A stretch of 64,000 nucleotides of DNA, taken from positions 10,843 through 74,842 of the forward strand of contig JBMORL010000098.1 in assembly GCA_049322335.1 (NCBI GenBank), in the 5' to 3' direction. This document shows positions 26,547-35,411 of the stretch, in pieces (the stretch's first letter is position 1; every line of letters begins with the position of its first letter). The position numbers and the translations under genes were made by a program. Below the pieces are notes generated by a model that saw only the letters and a list, made by a program, of their open reading frames with translations, searched no databases and had not been told where the DNA came from. Source of the DNA: JBMORL01 sp049322335 (GTDB taxonomy: Bacteria; Bacteroidota; Bacteroidia; Flavobacteriales_D; UBA2798).

Positions 26547-28802
26547 ATGAAACAATTTATCTTCAAAAAACTCCAGTTGGTTCTCCTTGTTCTTTTGACG
26601 GCAACCGTATCAAAAGCACAGCTTATTGTAGAAGATTCGGTTACAGCCAATGATTTAGCCAATACACTGGCCGGCCCCGGGGTAACTATTTCCAACGTAA
26701 CATTAAACTGTAATCAAGGATCATACGGAACTTTTGACGGAACCAATACCAATCTTGGAATTAACGGGGGAGTAATTTTGTCAACAGGCCTCGTTGCCCC
26801 TCCTCCCGGATGTCAATACTGGATTTATTTACAGGATGCAATGGCCAATAACTGGACATGCGGAAATCTTGAGATTTATATCAACGGAGCGCTTTACGGA
26901 ACTTTTACAGAAAACTCAGGATTCGGATGGACCACTATTCCACTGTTTGTTCAAACAGGGCAAACCATCGACCTGGTTTATACTACTACCGGTGGAATTG
27001 GCTGTGACGAAAGCGAACACACAATTGACGTTTATGATGCTTCCTTTAACCAAATTGTAGCGGCAGGTTTTAACTGGACAGGCGGCCCCATCACTCCCGG
27101 AACACTTTACAGCGGAGTTGCCAATTGTCCTCCCGGATCCAGCTCATTCTATGGTGCAGCAGGGCCCAATGATTTTGGTACTGCCAGTTTTGACGGTCCC
27201 AATGATTTTAATGACCCCGACATGACACAAATTTTTTCGAGCGCGAACAATGACGTTTGTGTTCTGGAATTTGATATTGTTCCTATTTGCGACACTCTTC
27301 AAATCACCTATGTTTTCGGATCGGAAGAATATTACACATTTGTTTGCTCCAGCTTCAATGATTCATTTGGTTTTTTCATCAGCGGGCCAGGCATCAGCGG
27401 GCCTTTTACAAACAATGCCATGAATATGGCTTACATTCCCGGAACATCTACACCTATTACCATCAATACAGTAAATAACGGAAACCCGATAGGTTCCCCC
27501 TGTACCACTCCTTCAGGAACCAATTGCCCGTGCAATGCTGCTTTATACCGTGATAATGGCGATCCCTGGCAGTGTCCGGGCCAGCAGTGGTGTACCGACT
27601 CTACTTTCGTCAGGTATAACGGACTTACTGTTCCCCTGGTGGCAAAAGCCGCTGTTCAACCCTGTCAGCAATACCATATGAAAATTGTTTTGGCAGATGG
27701 TTCAGACGGAGTTCTTGATTCAGGAGTATTCCTCGATTACCAGGGACTTTCCTGTACCAATGCCAACATTGATGTGACAGTAGACGATGATACTATTTGC
27801 GAAGGAAACAGCACCACATTAACGGCAGACCTTAATGGCGCCAATCCAGCGAATTTTAATATTAGCTGGACAAATAATGACGGAACAGGCTGGACAGCCA
27901 ACACTATAGATGTTTTGGTGTCTCCCACAACCACTACTGAATATTATGTTATCGTTACTGACAATTGCGGAAACGGGTATGGACAGGATACTGCCACCGT
28001 TTTGGTAACTCCCGGGCCGGTGGTAACTTTTGTTGCCAATCCTGTTGCCGGATGCGCCCCACTGGATGTTATATTCACCAATACAACAGATACTACGGTC
28101 GTTCAAAGCGTAATGTGGGATTTGGGTGACGGAACTACCTCCACTAATGTCTCCACCGTTAGTCATACTTACTCCACCCCGGGATGTTATGACATTTCAC
28201 TTTCCATGACCAATATTGGAAATTGCTCCGGTGACACGACTTACTCACAATACATTTGTGTGAGTCCTGATCCTGTAGCCAATTTCTACTTTGGGCCGCA
28301 ACCTACAACGGTAGCCGAAACAGAAGTAAACTTTACCAATATTTCTTCGGGTGCCGATACTTATGTTTGGGTAATAGAAGGTTTGGATACGATTACTTCC
28401 TACAACTTCTCCTATATATTCCCTGACACCGAACCCGGCAATTACCCTGTTTGCCTCTATATTTCCAACACTGGTGGATGTACCGATACAATTTGTGATG
28501 TAGTGATCATAGGGCCCGACCTCTCTGTATATGTGCCCAATGCGTTCTCGCCCAATGATGATGGAAAAAATGATGTTTTCCTTCCATTGGTTGTCGGCCA
28601 TGATGAAACCCAATTCTCTTTCAGCATATACGACCGCTGGGGCGAACTGGTTTTCCATTCCGAATCACCTTCTACGGGTTGGGACGGAACCTACAAAGGC
28701 ATCAAAGCGAAAAATGATGTGTATGTATGGAAACTCATGGCCGTGAATGTCACCACTTTTGAGGTGAAAGAATACAAAGGCCATGTGACGGTGATCCGTT
28801 AG
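26547..28802 (+). CDS. Secreted choice-of-anchor L/PKD protein with type B (gliding motility-associated) T9SS domain
   Basis: 751 residues. A signal peptide ends near TVSKAQ (residue 25). A choice-of-anchor L domain follows, with DLANTLAGPGVTISNVTLNC at its start and ITYVFGSEEYYTFVCSSFND in the middle. A small lectin/CUB-like insert lies near residues 85-170. Then come an Ig-like segment (about 410-480), PKD repeats (VMWDLGDGTTSTNVSTVSHTYS at about 520) and the C-terminal CHU_C domain (VPNAFSPNDDGKNDVFLP, then FSIYDRWGELVFHSESPSTGWDG). The protein is secreted by T9SS and is probably a surface adhesin. It is a separate unit from the neighbouring surface protein, since a terminator lies between them. 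Confidence 0.88.
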   Translation: MKQFIFKKLQLVLLVLLTATVSKAQLIVEDSVTANDLANTLAGPGVTISNVTLNCNQGSYGTFDGTNTNLGINGGVILSTGLVAPPPGCQYWIYLQDAMANNWTCGNLEIYINGALYGTFTENSGFGWTTIPLFVQTGQTIDLVYTTTGGIGCDESEHTIDVYDASFNQIVAAGFNWTGGPITPGTLYSGVANCPPGSSSFYGAAGPNDFGTASFDGPNDFNDPDMTQIFSSANNDVCVLEFDIVPICDTLQITYVFGSEEYYTFVCSSFNDSFGFFISGPGISGPFTNNAMNMAYIPGTSTPITINTVNNGNPIGSPCTTPSGTNCPCNAALYRDNGDPWQCPGQQWCTDSTFVRYNGLTVPLVAKAAVQPCQQYHMKIVLADGSDGVLDSGVFLDYQGLSCTNANIDVTVDDDTICEGNSTTLTADLNGANPANFNISWTNNDGTGWTANTIDVLVSPTTTTEYYVIVTDNCGNGYGQDTATVLVTPGPVVTFVANPVAGCAPLDVIFTNTTDTTVVQSVMWDLGDGTTSTNVSTVSHTYSTPGCYDISLSMTNIGNCSGDTTYSQYICVSPDPVANFYFGPQPTTVAETEVNFTNISSGADTYVWVIEGLDTITSYNFSYIFPDTEPGNYPVCLYISNTGGCTDTICDVVIIGPDLSVYVPNAFSPNDDGKNDVFLPLVVGHDETQFSFSIYDRWGELVFHSESPSTGWDGTYKGIKAKNDVYVWKLMAVNVTTFEVKEYKGHVTVIR

Positions 28803-28858
28803 TATTTTCATTTTTCTTCATTCACGCAAACTTTTAACTTTACGGAAAATCTTCCGTG

Positions 28859-30130
28859 ATGATCCGTGCCAATGACCCTGCCCGAAAATCGTGGGTAAAT
28901 GTTGATAAAACCAGCGATTTCCCCATTCAGAATCTTCCGTTTGGCGTTTTTAAAACCGAAAACGATAAGCCGCGCGTTGGTGTAGCTATTGGCGAATATA
29001 TTCTTGACCTTAAAGCGCTGCATATTCTCGGCCACATTCCCAATCAACCGTTCCAGTTGAGTGCTTTTGATACCGACTCACTGAATACCATGATGGCCTA
29101 TGGAAAAAAAATTGTGAGTGAATTCCGTTGCCGTTTAAGTGACATTCTCCTGCATGATAATCCTGAATTGAGAGATAACGCACATCACGTAGAACAGGTT
29201 TTGGTAAAACAAAATGAAGCAACAATGCTTCTTCCGGTAAAAGTAGGCGACTATACTGATTTTTACTCCAGCATCGAACATGCCACCAATGTGGGGAAAA
29301 TGTTCCGTGATCCTGAAAATGCCTTACTTCCCAACTGGAAACATATCCCTGTAGGTTATCATGGCAGAGCTTCTTCCATCATCAATTCGGGAATTCCCAT
29401 ACTTCGTCCCAAAGGTCAAACCAAAGCCGATGATGCCGAACTTCCTTCTTTCGGGCCGACACGTTTACTGGATTTTGAACTGGAAACCGGTTTCTTTACG
29501 TTTAGGGGTAAACCGTTAGGTCAATCCATATCTACTGCAGAAGCTGATGATTTTATTTTCGGGATGGTTTTGCTAAACGACTGGAGTGCGCGCGATATAC
29601 AGAAATGGGAATACGTTCCGCTGGGTCCTTTTCTGGCCAAAAATTTTGCCACCAGCATTTCTCCCTGGGTGGTAACATTGGATGCGTTGGAACCTTTCCG
29701 CGTGGCAGGTGCAAAACAGGAACCAACACCACTTCCCTATTTGCAATACACGGGAGAAAAAAATATTGATATACAACTGGAAGTAGTAATTGAAACATCC
29801 GATGGAACTGAAAATAAAATCTGTACTTCCAACTACAGAAATATGTATTGGAATATGGAACAACAACTGGCTCATCACACCGTAAACGGATGTAACATTA
29901 ATTGTGGCGACCTGATGGGCTCCGGCACCATTTCCGGTTCCTCTCCCGACTCCTACGGCTCCATGCTGGAACTTACGTGGAAGGGAACAAAACCATTGAA
30001 AATGCAGGATGGTTCGGAAAGAAAATTTATTAACGACAACGATACCGTAATTATGCGTGGCTGGTGTGAAAAAAACGGAATACGCATTGGATTCGGAGAA
30101 GTGAGAACAAAAGTATTACCTGCTTTGTAA
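28859..30130 (+). CDS. fahA: Fumarylacetoacetase
   Basis: 423 residues from ATG at 28859. A GTG lies directly before it at 28856, so the start is uncertain by one codon. It cleaves fumarylacetoacetate to fumarate and acetoacetate, the last step of tyrosine degradation. The FAH N-terminal domain (FPIQNLPFGVFKTENDKPRVGVAIG) and the active-site blocks YTDFYSSIEHATNVGKMFR, YHGRASSI, ELETGFF and LNDWSARDIQKWEYVPLGPF with metal-binding acidic residues are all intact. Other tyrosine genes are not in the window. TAACTTTA at 28835-28842 may be the -7 box. Only 8 bp separate it from rel. Confidence 0.95.
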   Translation: MIRANDPARKSWVNVDKTSDFPIQNLPFGVFKTENDKPRVGVAIGEYILDLKALHILGHIPNQPFQLSAFDTDSLNTMMAYGKKIVSEFRCRLSDILLHDNPELRDNAHHVEQVLVKQNEATMLLPVKVGDYTDFYSSIEHATNVGKMFRDPENALLPNWKHIPVGYHGRASSIINSGIPILRPKGQTKADDAELPSFGPTRLLDFELETGFFTFRGKPLGQSISTAEADDFIFGMVLLNDWSARDIQKWEYVPLGPFLAKNFATSISPWVVTLDALEPFRVAGAKQEPTPLPYLQYTGEKNIDIQLEVVIETSDGTENKICTSNYRNMYWNMEQQLAHHTVNGCNINCGDLMGSGTISGSSPDSYGSMLELTWKGTKPLKMQDGSERKFINDNDTVIMRGWCEKNGIRIGFGEVRTKVLPAL

Positions 30131-30138
30131 TACATTAT

Positions 30139-32349
30139 ATGGCTATCAGTACAGCAGAAAAAGAAAAACAGGATATTCTGAATGCATACAAGGGATTGTT
30201 GCGTGCGTGTAAAAATTCGCGCGATAAAACTGATACAAAAACCATTCGCAAAGCTTTTAATATTGCGGTGGAAGCACATAAAAACATGCGCAGAAAATCA
30301 GGAGAGCCATACATCCTGCACCCCATTGCTGTTGCCAGGATTTGTGCCGATGAAATAGGTTTGGGAACCACTTCCATTGTTGCAGCACTTTTACACGACA
30401 CCGTTGAAGACACCGACCTTACACTTGACGATGTGGAATCGATGTTCGGAAAAAAAACGGCACGCATCATTGACGGTTTAACCAAGATCACCGGTTTTGT
30501 AGACAATACCGAATCCATCCAGGCAGAAAATTTCAGAAAGGTTTTGCTTACTATGGCCGATGATGTGCGCGTTATCCTTATAAAACTGGCCGATCGTTTG
30601 CATAATATGCGCACGCTGGATTCCATGAGCAAAGAAAAGCAATTAAAGATCGCTTCCGAAACCGAATACCTTTACGCACCATTGGCCCATCGCCTCGGCC
30701 TGAATGCCATCAAAACCGAACTGGAAGATTTGTCGCTGAAATTCCGTGACACCAATTTATACAACGAGATACAGAAACAATTACAAAAAAGCCAGGCCGT
30801 TCGTAATCGTTTCATCAATGCATTTACGCTTCCTATAAAAAGGCAACTGGAAAAAGAAGGCTTTCGTTTCGACATTAAAGGGCGCCCGAAATCTGTTCAC
30901 TCTATCTGGAAAAAAATTCACCAGAAGAATGTTCCCTTCGAGGAAATTTTTGATTTGTTTGCTATACGCATTATTCTCGACAGCGAACCTGAAAAAGAAA
31001 AATCGGATTGCTGGAGAGTGTATTCTATCGTTACCGATTTTTATCAACCCAATCCCGACCGTTTGCGCGACTGGATTTCGACACCCAAAGCCAACGGGTA
31101 TGAGTCCTTGCATACTACCGTAATGAGTCCCACCGGAAAATGGGTAGAAGTACAGATACGCACTTCCAGGATGGATGAAATTGCCGAACGGGGATATGCG
31201 GCCCACTGGAAATACAAAGACAGTAATCAACAGGAAAGCGGACTGGATGCATGGATGAACAAAATCCGCGAATTACTGGATAATCCCAATCAAAACGCAC
31301 TTGACTTCATTGATGACTTTAAACTGAATTTATTCAGCGAAGAAATTTTTGTTTTTACTCCAAAAGGTGAATTACGAAATCTTCCGATGGGATCTACTGC
31401 ACTTGACTTCGCTTTTGATATCCACTCCAAAATCGGAGAACAATGCATAGGGGCAAAAGTGAACAACAAACTGGTTCCGCTCAGCCACGAATTAAAAAGT
31501 GGCGACCAGATAGAGATCATTACTTCGAGAAAACAAAAACCAAAAGAAGACTGGCTGAAGTTTGTAAGTACCGCAAGAGCCAAAGCAAAAATTAAAGATG
31601 CGTTAAAGGAAGAAAAAAGAGCTATTGCCAAAGAAGGAAAAATTATTCTTCAGAAAAAATTTGACCACGAGGGAATTCAGTTTACAGACAAGAACATAAA
31701 AAAAATTGAAGAATACTTTAAGGCCCCCAACAACACCGAATTATTTTTCAGAATAGCAAAGGGAACTATCGCTATAGATACGCTGAAAGATTTTGAAATA
31801 AAACATGGTGATTTATTTTTCATTCACCATCATGAGGAAAAGGAAAAACCTTCAGCAATAGAAGAAATCCTCCACCAGCAAACCGGAAAACCCAACGACA
31901 TGCTGGTGATTGGCGACAACCTGAAGCAGATCGAATACAAACTTTCCAATTGCTGCAATCCCATTCCCGGTGATGATGTTTTTGGATTTATTACCGTAAA
32001 CGAAGGAATAAAAATTCACCGCGTAACCTGTCCCAATGCCGTTCAGTTAATGTCGAGCTACGGTTACCGGATTGTGAAAGCCAGGTGGAAGAGCCAGGAG
32101 ATGATCGAATTCCTGGCAGGAGTTTATTTCAGGGGAATTGATGATGTGGGTCTCGTCAACAAAATTACCAGCGTAATCTCAAAACAACTCAGCATCAATA
32201 TGCGGTCTATCTCCTTTGAAAGTCATGATGGTATTTTTGAAGGAAAAGTTTTTCTCTATGTACACGACACGCAACACCTCGACCGGTTGATACATAGTTT
32301 GAAACAGATACAGGGAGTGGATACGGTGATAAGGATAGATAATCAATAG
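30139..32349 (+). CDS. rel: Bifunctional (p)ppGpp synthetase/hydrolase (Rel/SpoT)
   Basis: 736 residues, full length. The HD hydrolase domain (about 40-190) has YILHPIAVARICADE, ALLHDTVEDTDL (HDxxED) and LIKLADRLHNMRTL. The synthetase domain (about 240-370) has RLRDWISTPKANGYESLHTTV and VEVQIRTSRMDEIAERGYAAHW. TGS (about 395-460), a zinc-finger/helical region with NCCNPIPGDDVFGFIT, and a C-terminal ACT domain follow. Both catalytic centres look intact, so it should make and break (p)ppGpp in the stringent response. The 3' end runs into the GTTAGAT array. Confidence 0.96.
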   Translation: MAISTAEKEKQDILNAYKGLLRACKNSRDKTDTKTIRKAFNIAVEAHKNMRRKSGEPYILHPIAVARICADEIGLGTTSIVAALLHDTVEDTDLTLDDVESMFGKKTARIIDGLTKITGFVDNTESIQAENFRKVLLTMADDVRVILIKLADRLHNMRTLDSMSKEKQLKIASETEYLYAPLAHRLGLNAIKTELEDLSLKFRDTNLYNEIQKQLQKSQAVRNRFINAFTLPIKRQLEKEGFRFDIKGRPKSVHSIWKKIHQKNVPFEEIFDLFAIRIILDSEPEKEKSDCWRVYSIVTDFYQPNPDRLRDWISTPKANGYESLHTTVMSPTGKWVEVQIRTSRMDEIAERGYAAHWKYKDSNQQESGLDAWMNKIRELLDNPNQNALDFIDDFKLNLFSEEIFVFTPKGELRNLPMGSTALDFAFDIHSKIGEQCIGAKVNNKLVPLSHELKSGDQIEIITSRKQKPKEDWLKFVSTARAKAKIKDALKEEKRAIAKEGKIILQKKFDHEGIQFTDKNIKKIEEYFKAPNNTELFFRIAKGTIAIDTLKDFEIKHGDLFFIHHHEEKEKPSAIEEILHQQTGKPNDMLVIGDNLKQIEYKLSNCCNPIPGDDVFGFITVNEGIKIHRVTCPNAVQLMSSYGYRIVKARWKSQEMIEFLAGVYFRGIDDVGLVNKITSVISKQLSINMRSISFESHDGIFEGKVFLYVHDTQHLDRLIHSLKQIQGVDTVIRIDNQ

Positions 32350-32352
32350 ATT

Positions 32353-32450
32353 GTTAGATGTTAGATGTTAGATGTTAGATGTTAGATGTTAGATGTTAGA
32401 TGTTAGATGTTAGATGTTAGATGTTAGATGTTAGATGTTAGATGTTAGAT
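32353..32450. repeat. Perfect heptamer tandem array (GTTAGAT)14
   Basis: Fourteen exact copies of GTTAGAT start 3 bp after the rel stop codon. The 7-bp unit is not a multiple of three, and the array is not translated. Inverted forms of the word (TCTAACATCT, TCTAATATCTC) lie 150 bp downstream just before the EVE gene, so the transcript could fold. Slippage makes copy number likely to vary. Confidence 0.95.
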
Positions 32451-32515
32451 GTTAGACTTGCCACGCGTACTGGCGTGGTGTTAGATGTTAGACTTGCCAC
32501 GCGCACTGGCGTGGT
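32444..32515. repeat. Two 36-bp direct repeats carrying an 18-bp hairpin
   Basis: Unit 1 is 32444-32479 and unit 2 is 32480-32515. They differ at one base. Each begins with GTTAGATGTTAGACTTG and ends with a CCACGC/GCGTGG palindrome (32461-32478 and 32497-32514). The units grow out of the last copies of the heptamer array. Together they probably act as transcript-end or spacer structure between rel and the EVE gene. Confidence 0.9.
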
Positions 32516-32630
32516 GTTAGATGTTAGAAAATACGGAAATAAATAAAATAGATTCTATGATTACAGAAAAAAATTATCAGATATCTCATTATCTAATATC
32601 TCTCCGTCTAACATCTATAATCTCTCATCT

Positions 32631-33038
32631 ATGAACTACTGGTTAATGAAAACCGAGCCTGATGTTTTTTCGTGGGACGATCTCGTAACGAAAGGCCCCT
32701 CTGCCTGGGATGGCGTGAGGAATTATGCTGCGCGGAATAACCTGCGTGCCATGAAAAAAGGCGATAAAGTGCTCATCTATCACAGCAATATCGGCAAAGA
32801 AGTAGTGGGCATTTCAGTAGTTACCAAAGAACATTTTCCCGATCCCACCACTACAGACGAACGCTGGCTGGCTGTACAGGTAAAAGCTGAAAAGAAATTT
32901 AAAAAAACGGTGGAATTATCCACCATAAAAAGCACACCATCACTGCAAAAAATGATGATCGTTACCCACTCGCGTCTTTCGGTAATGCCTGTGAGCGCGG
33001 AACACTATCACCTGCTTTGTGAAATGGGTGGTTTGTAA
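32631..33038 (+). CDS. EVE domain protein
   Basis: 135 residues, one EVE (PUA-like) domain. YWLMKTEPDVFSWDDLV at the start, WDGVRNYAARNNLRAMKKGD, VLIYHSNIGKEVVGISVV and the closing LSVMPVSAEHYHLLCEMGGL are characteristic. EVE domains bind modified bases in DNA or RNA, and the human relative is THYN1. In bacteria they also occur in restriction and toxin contexts, but here the neighbours are housekeeping genes. The start codon directly follows inverted copies of the upstream heptamer repeat. Confidence 0.92.
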   Translation: MNYWLMKTEPDVFSWDDLVTKGPSAWDGVRNYAARNNLRAMKKGDKVLIYHSNIGKEVVGISVVTKEHFPDPTTTDERWLAVQVKAEKKFKKTVELSTIKSTPSLQKMMIVTHSRLSVMPVSAEHYHLLCEMGGL

Positions 33039-33061
33039 ATCAGAAATACCTGTTATTTTTG
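33033..33061 (+). promoter_or_regulatory. Promoter of the YebC-like gene
   Basis: TTG (33033-33035), an 18-bp spacer and TATTTTTG (33054-33061) make a full promoter that overlaps the last codons of the EVE gene. The ATG is 14 nt downstream. Confidence 0.65.
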
Positions 33062-33075
33062 TAAAAAATTGTTTT

Positions 33076-33786
33076 ATGGGAAGAGCCTTCGAATTCAGAA
33101 AAGAAAGAAAGTTCAGGCGCTGGGCCGCAATGGCAAAAACCTTTACCAAAATTGGTAAGGAAATTTCTATGGCCGTAAAAGCCGGTGGCCCCGATCCGAA
33201 CACCAATGCACGTTTACGTGCCATCATTCAAAACGCGAAAACCGCCAACATGCCCAAAGCCAACGTGGATGCTGCCATCAAACGGGCTACGGACAAAGAT
33301 TCCGGAAATTTTGATGAAGTGGCTTACGAAGGATATGGCTCGTTTGGCGTAGCTATTCTTATTGAAACCGCTACCGATAATACCACGCGTACCGTTGCCA
33401 ACATCCGCAGTATATTTAATAAATTCAACGGGACACTCGGAACACAAGGTTCACTGGATTTCATATTTGAACGCCAGGGAAATTTCACTATCAAAAACAC
33501 CGGAAAAATAAATGTCGAAGAACTGGAATTCGAACTGATTGATGCCGGGTTGGTTGAAATAGAAGCGGATGAGGAAGAAATTTTTATCTCCACCAAATTT
33601 GCCGATTTCGGATCTATGCAAAAAGCACTCGAAGAAAAAGGATTCGAAATTCTGAGTGCTGAAAAAGTACGTGTCGCTCTTTCACACAAAGAAGTAACCG
33701 AAGAACAACGAGAATCCATTAATAAAATGGTGGAAAAATTTGAAGAAGACGATGATGTGCAGCAGGTGTTCACAAATATGGCGTAA
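33076..33786 (+). CDS. YebC/PmpR-family DNA-binding or translation factor
   Basis: 236 residues from the ATG at 33076 (MGRAFEFRKERKFRRWAAMA). An upstream in-frame ATG lies inside the EVE gene and is rejected. FTKIGKEISMAVKAGGPDPNTNARLR, NMPKANVDAAIKRATDKD and YEGYGSFGVAILIETATDNTTRTVANIR are the family core. YebC proteins were described as transcription regulators, and newer work ties the family to relief of ribosome stalling at proline runs. Which applies here is not readable. The acidic C-terminus (EDDDVQQVFTNMA) is typical. Confidence 0.93.
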   Translation: MGRAFEFRKERKFRRWAAMAKTFTKIGKEISMAVKAGGPDPNTNARLRAIIQNAKTANMPKANVDAAIKRATDKDSGNFDEVAYEGYGSFGVAILIETATDNTTRTVANIRSIFNKFNGTLGTQGSLDFIFERQGNFTIKNTGKINVEELEFELIDAGLVEIEADEEEIFISTKFADFGSMQKALEEKGFEILSAEKVRVALSHKEVTEEQRESINKMVEKFEEDDDVQQVFTNMA

Positions 33787-33794
33787 TTTATCGG

Positions 33795-33862
33795 GAATTT
33801 GATGTTTGATATTTGAAATTAAAAATGACATCAAAAAATCTCAAACACCAAACCTCAAATTC
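33795..33862. repeat. Long imperfect hairpin built of TTTGA words
   Basis: A 22-base arm (33795-33816) and its inverted partner (33841-33862) match at 19 of 22 positions around a 24-base loop. It fills the gap between the YebC-like gene and menG, and its second arm ends 2 bp before the menG TTG start. Confidence 0.85.
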
Positions 33863-33864
33863 AT

Positions 33865-34590
33865 TTGCCCAAACAAGTAAAACCATACAACGAAAACGAA
33901 AGCAAGAAAAAGCAGGTAGCGGAGATGTTTGATAACATTTCCAAACGCTATGATTTTCTTAACCATTTGCTTTCACTGGGAATTGACAAAGGCTGGAGAA
34001 GAAAAGCCATACGAATCCTCAAAGACGAGGAAATTCATTCATTGCTCGATATCGCCACCGGCACCGGTGATTTTGCTATTGCGGCTCTCAAACTGCATCC
34101 CGAAAAAATAGTAGGGCTCGATATTTCTGCCGGAATGCTGGAAAAAGGCAGGGAAAAGCTGAAAAAGAAAAAAGCAGATCATATCATCTCTATGCAGCAG
34201 GGAGATTCGGAACATATTCCTTTTGACGATCATTCATTTGATGCTATCACCGTTGGATTCGGGGTAAGAAATTTCGAAAACCTGGAAAAAGGACTGGCTG
34301 AAATGCTCAGAGTGTTGCGTCCGGGGAAAATGGCTGTGATTCTTGAATTTTCAAAACCAAAAAAATTCCCGGTAAAACAAACCTTCAATTTTTACAGCAA
34401 ACATATTATTCCTGTCATTGGCAAAACGGTATCTAAAGACAAGGCTGCCTATACTTACCTCCCCGAATCGGTTGCTGCATTTCCCGAGGGAAAAGATTTC
34501 CTGGATATACTGGAGAAAGTGGGTTACAGGGATGTAAAAGCCAAACCGGTTTCAGGCGGAATTGCCACTATCTATTACGGACGAAAATAA
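33865..34590 (+). CDS. menG: Demethylmenaquinone methyltransferase (UbiE/MenG)
   Basis: 241 residues from a TTG at 33865. The next ATG (33924) would cut into the conserved MFDNISKRYDFLNHLLSLGI block. SAM motif I is LLDIATGTGDFAIAAL. The UbiE signature VGFGVRNFENLEKGLAEMLRVLRPG and the tail YTYLPESVAAFPEGKDF follow. It methylates demethylmenaquinone in the last step of menaquinone synthesis, the usual quinone of Bacteroidetes. It converges on the next gene with only 1 bp between stops. Confidence 0.95.
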   Translation: MPKQVKPYNENESKKKQVAEMFDNISKRYDFLNHLLSLGIDKGWRRKAIRILKDEEIHSLLDIATGTGDFAIAALKLHPEKIVGLDISAGMLEKGREKLKKKKADHIISMQQGDSEHIPFDDHSFDAITVGFGVRNFENLEKGLAEMLRVLRPGKMAVILEFSKPKKFPVKQTFNFYSKHIIPVIGKTVSKDKAAYTYLPESVAAFPEGKDFLDILEKVGYRDVKAKPVSGGIATIYYGRK

Positions 34591-34591
34591 A

Positions 34592-35353
34592 TTACTTCCG
34601 GCAAACGTATAACACTTCTTCCCTTTGCAACCGGTAACGGTTAGCTAACTCTTCGGGCATTTCAGCAGCCATTTTGTTATGTTCCACCTTAAATCCTGCT
34701 GCCGAAAGTTTATCGGGATAATCCAGCCCGAATAAACGAACGTGGTCTTTCTGCCAGAAATGTTTTTCGCGTTCTTCGGGTGAAGTAATGCTTTTGTCTT
34801 CGTAGGTGGTGGCCCGGTTATAATCGATAGGCACCTGCATAATAGCAAAACCACCGGGAGCCAGCACGCGATACAATTCTTTCATACACTGATGATCATC
34901 TTCCACATGTTCCAGCACGTGGTTGCAGAAAATCACATCATACGAATTATCTTCAAACGGCATATGGTGCAAATCCATTTTCACATCCGCCAGTGGTGAT
35001 TCCAGGTCGGCTGTGGTATATTTTATGGATTTCATGTTCCGGAATGTTTTATAAAAACATTGTTCGGGGGCAATATGCAGAACGTTATGTTGTTTTTTAA
35101 AAAAATCGGTTTGTTGTTTCAGGTACAGCCAGAAAAGACGGTGCCGTTCCAGTGTAAGGCAATGGGGGCAAAGTACATTATCGCGCTGGTAGGTTCCATA
35201 AGGTAAAAACTTACGGAATTTCTTTTCGCACACCGTACATTCCACTTTATTTCCTTTTAAAAACAAAGGAGCAAACCACCTGAACACATAACTCAGGCGA
35301 ATGAGCCAGGGACGGGGAATAGTGCGTAAAAGCCAGCCGTAGAAACGTTTCAT
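34592..35353 (-). CDS. Class I SAM methyltransferase with N-terminal zinc-ribbon-like motif
   Basis: 253 residues. An N-terminal stretch has two Cys pairs, CTVCEKKF and CPHCLTLERHRL (about residues 39-42 and 61-64), which look like a zinc ribbon. The Rossmann part has VLHIAPEQCF (motif I variant), DVIFCNHVLEHVEDDHQCMK and LYRVLAPGGFAIMQVPID. This arrangement is common in Bacteroidetes methyltransferases near lipid or glycan genes. The substrate is unknown. Confidence 0.82.
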   Translation of the reverse strand: MKRFYGWLLRTIPRPWLIRLSYVFRWFAPLFLKGNKVECTVCEKKFRKFLPYGTYQRDNVLCPHCLTLERHRLFWLYLKQQTDFFKKQHNVLHIAPEQCFYKTFRNMKSIKYTTADLESPLADVKMDLHHMPFEDNSYDVIFCNHVLEHVEDDHQCMKELYRVLAPGGFAIMQVPIDYNRATTYEDKSITSPEEREKHFWQKDHVRLFGLDYPDKLSAAGFKVEHNKMAAEMPEELANRYRLQREEVLYVCRK

Positions 35354-35411
35354 AATTGATATTCGGGGGATAGTTTACCCAATTTCGGCCATTTTAAGGG
35401 TATAGAAATTT

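Noticed and set aside
32353..32515. Repeat array after rel as CRISPR or coding repeat
   Set aside because: The 7-bp unit has no spacers and is not a multiple of three, so neither applies.
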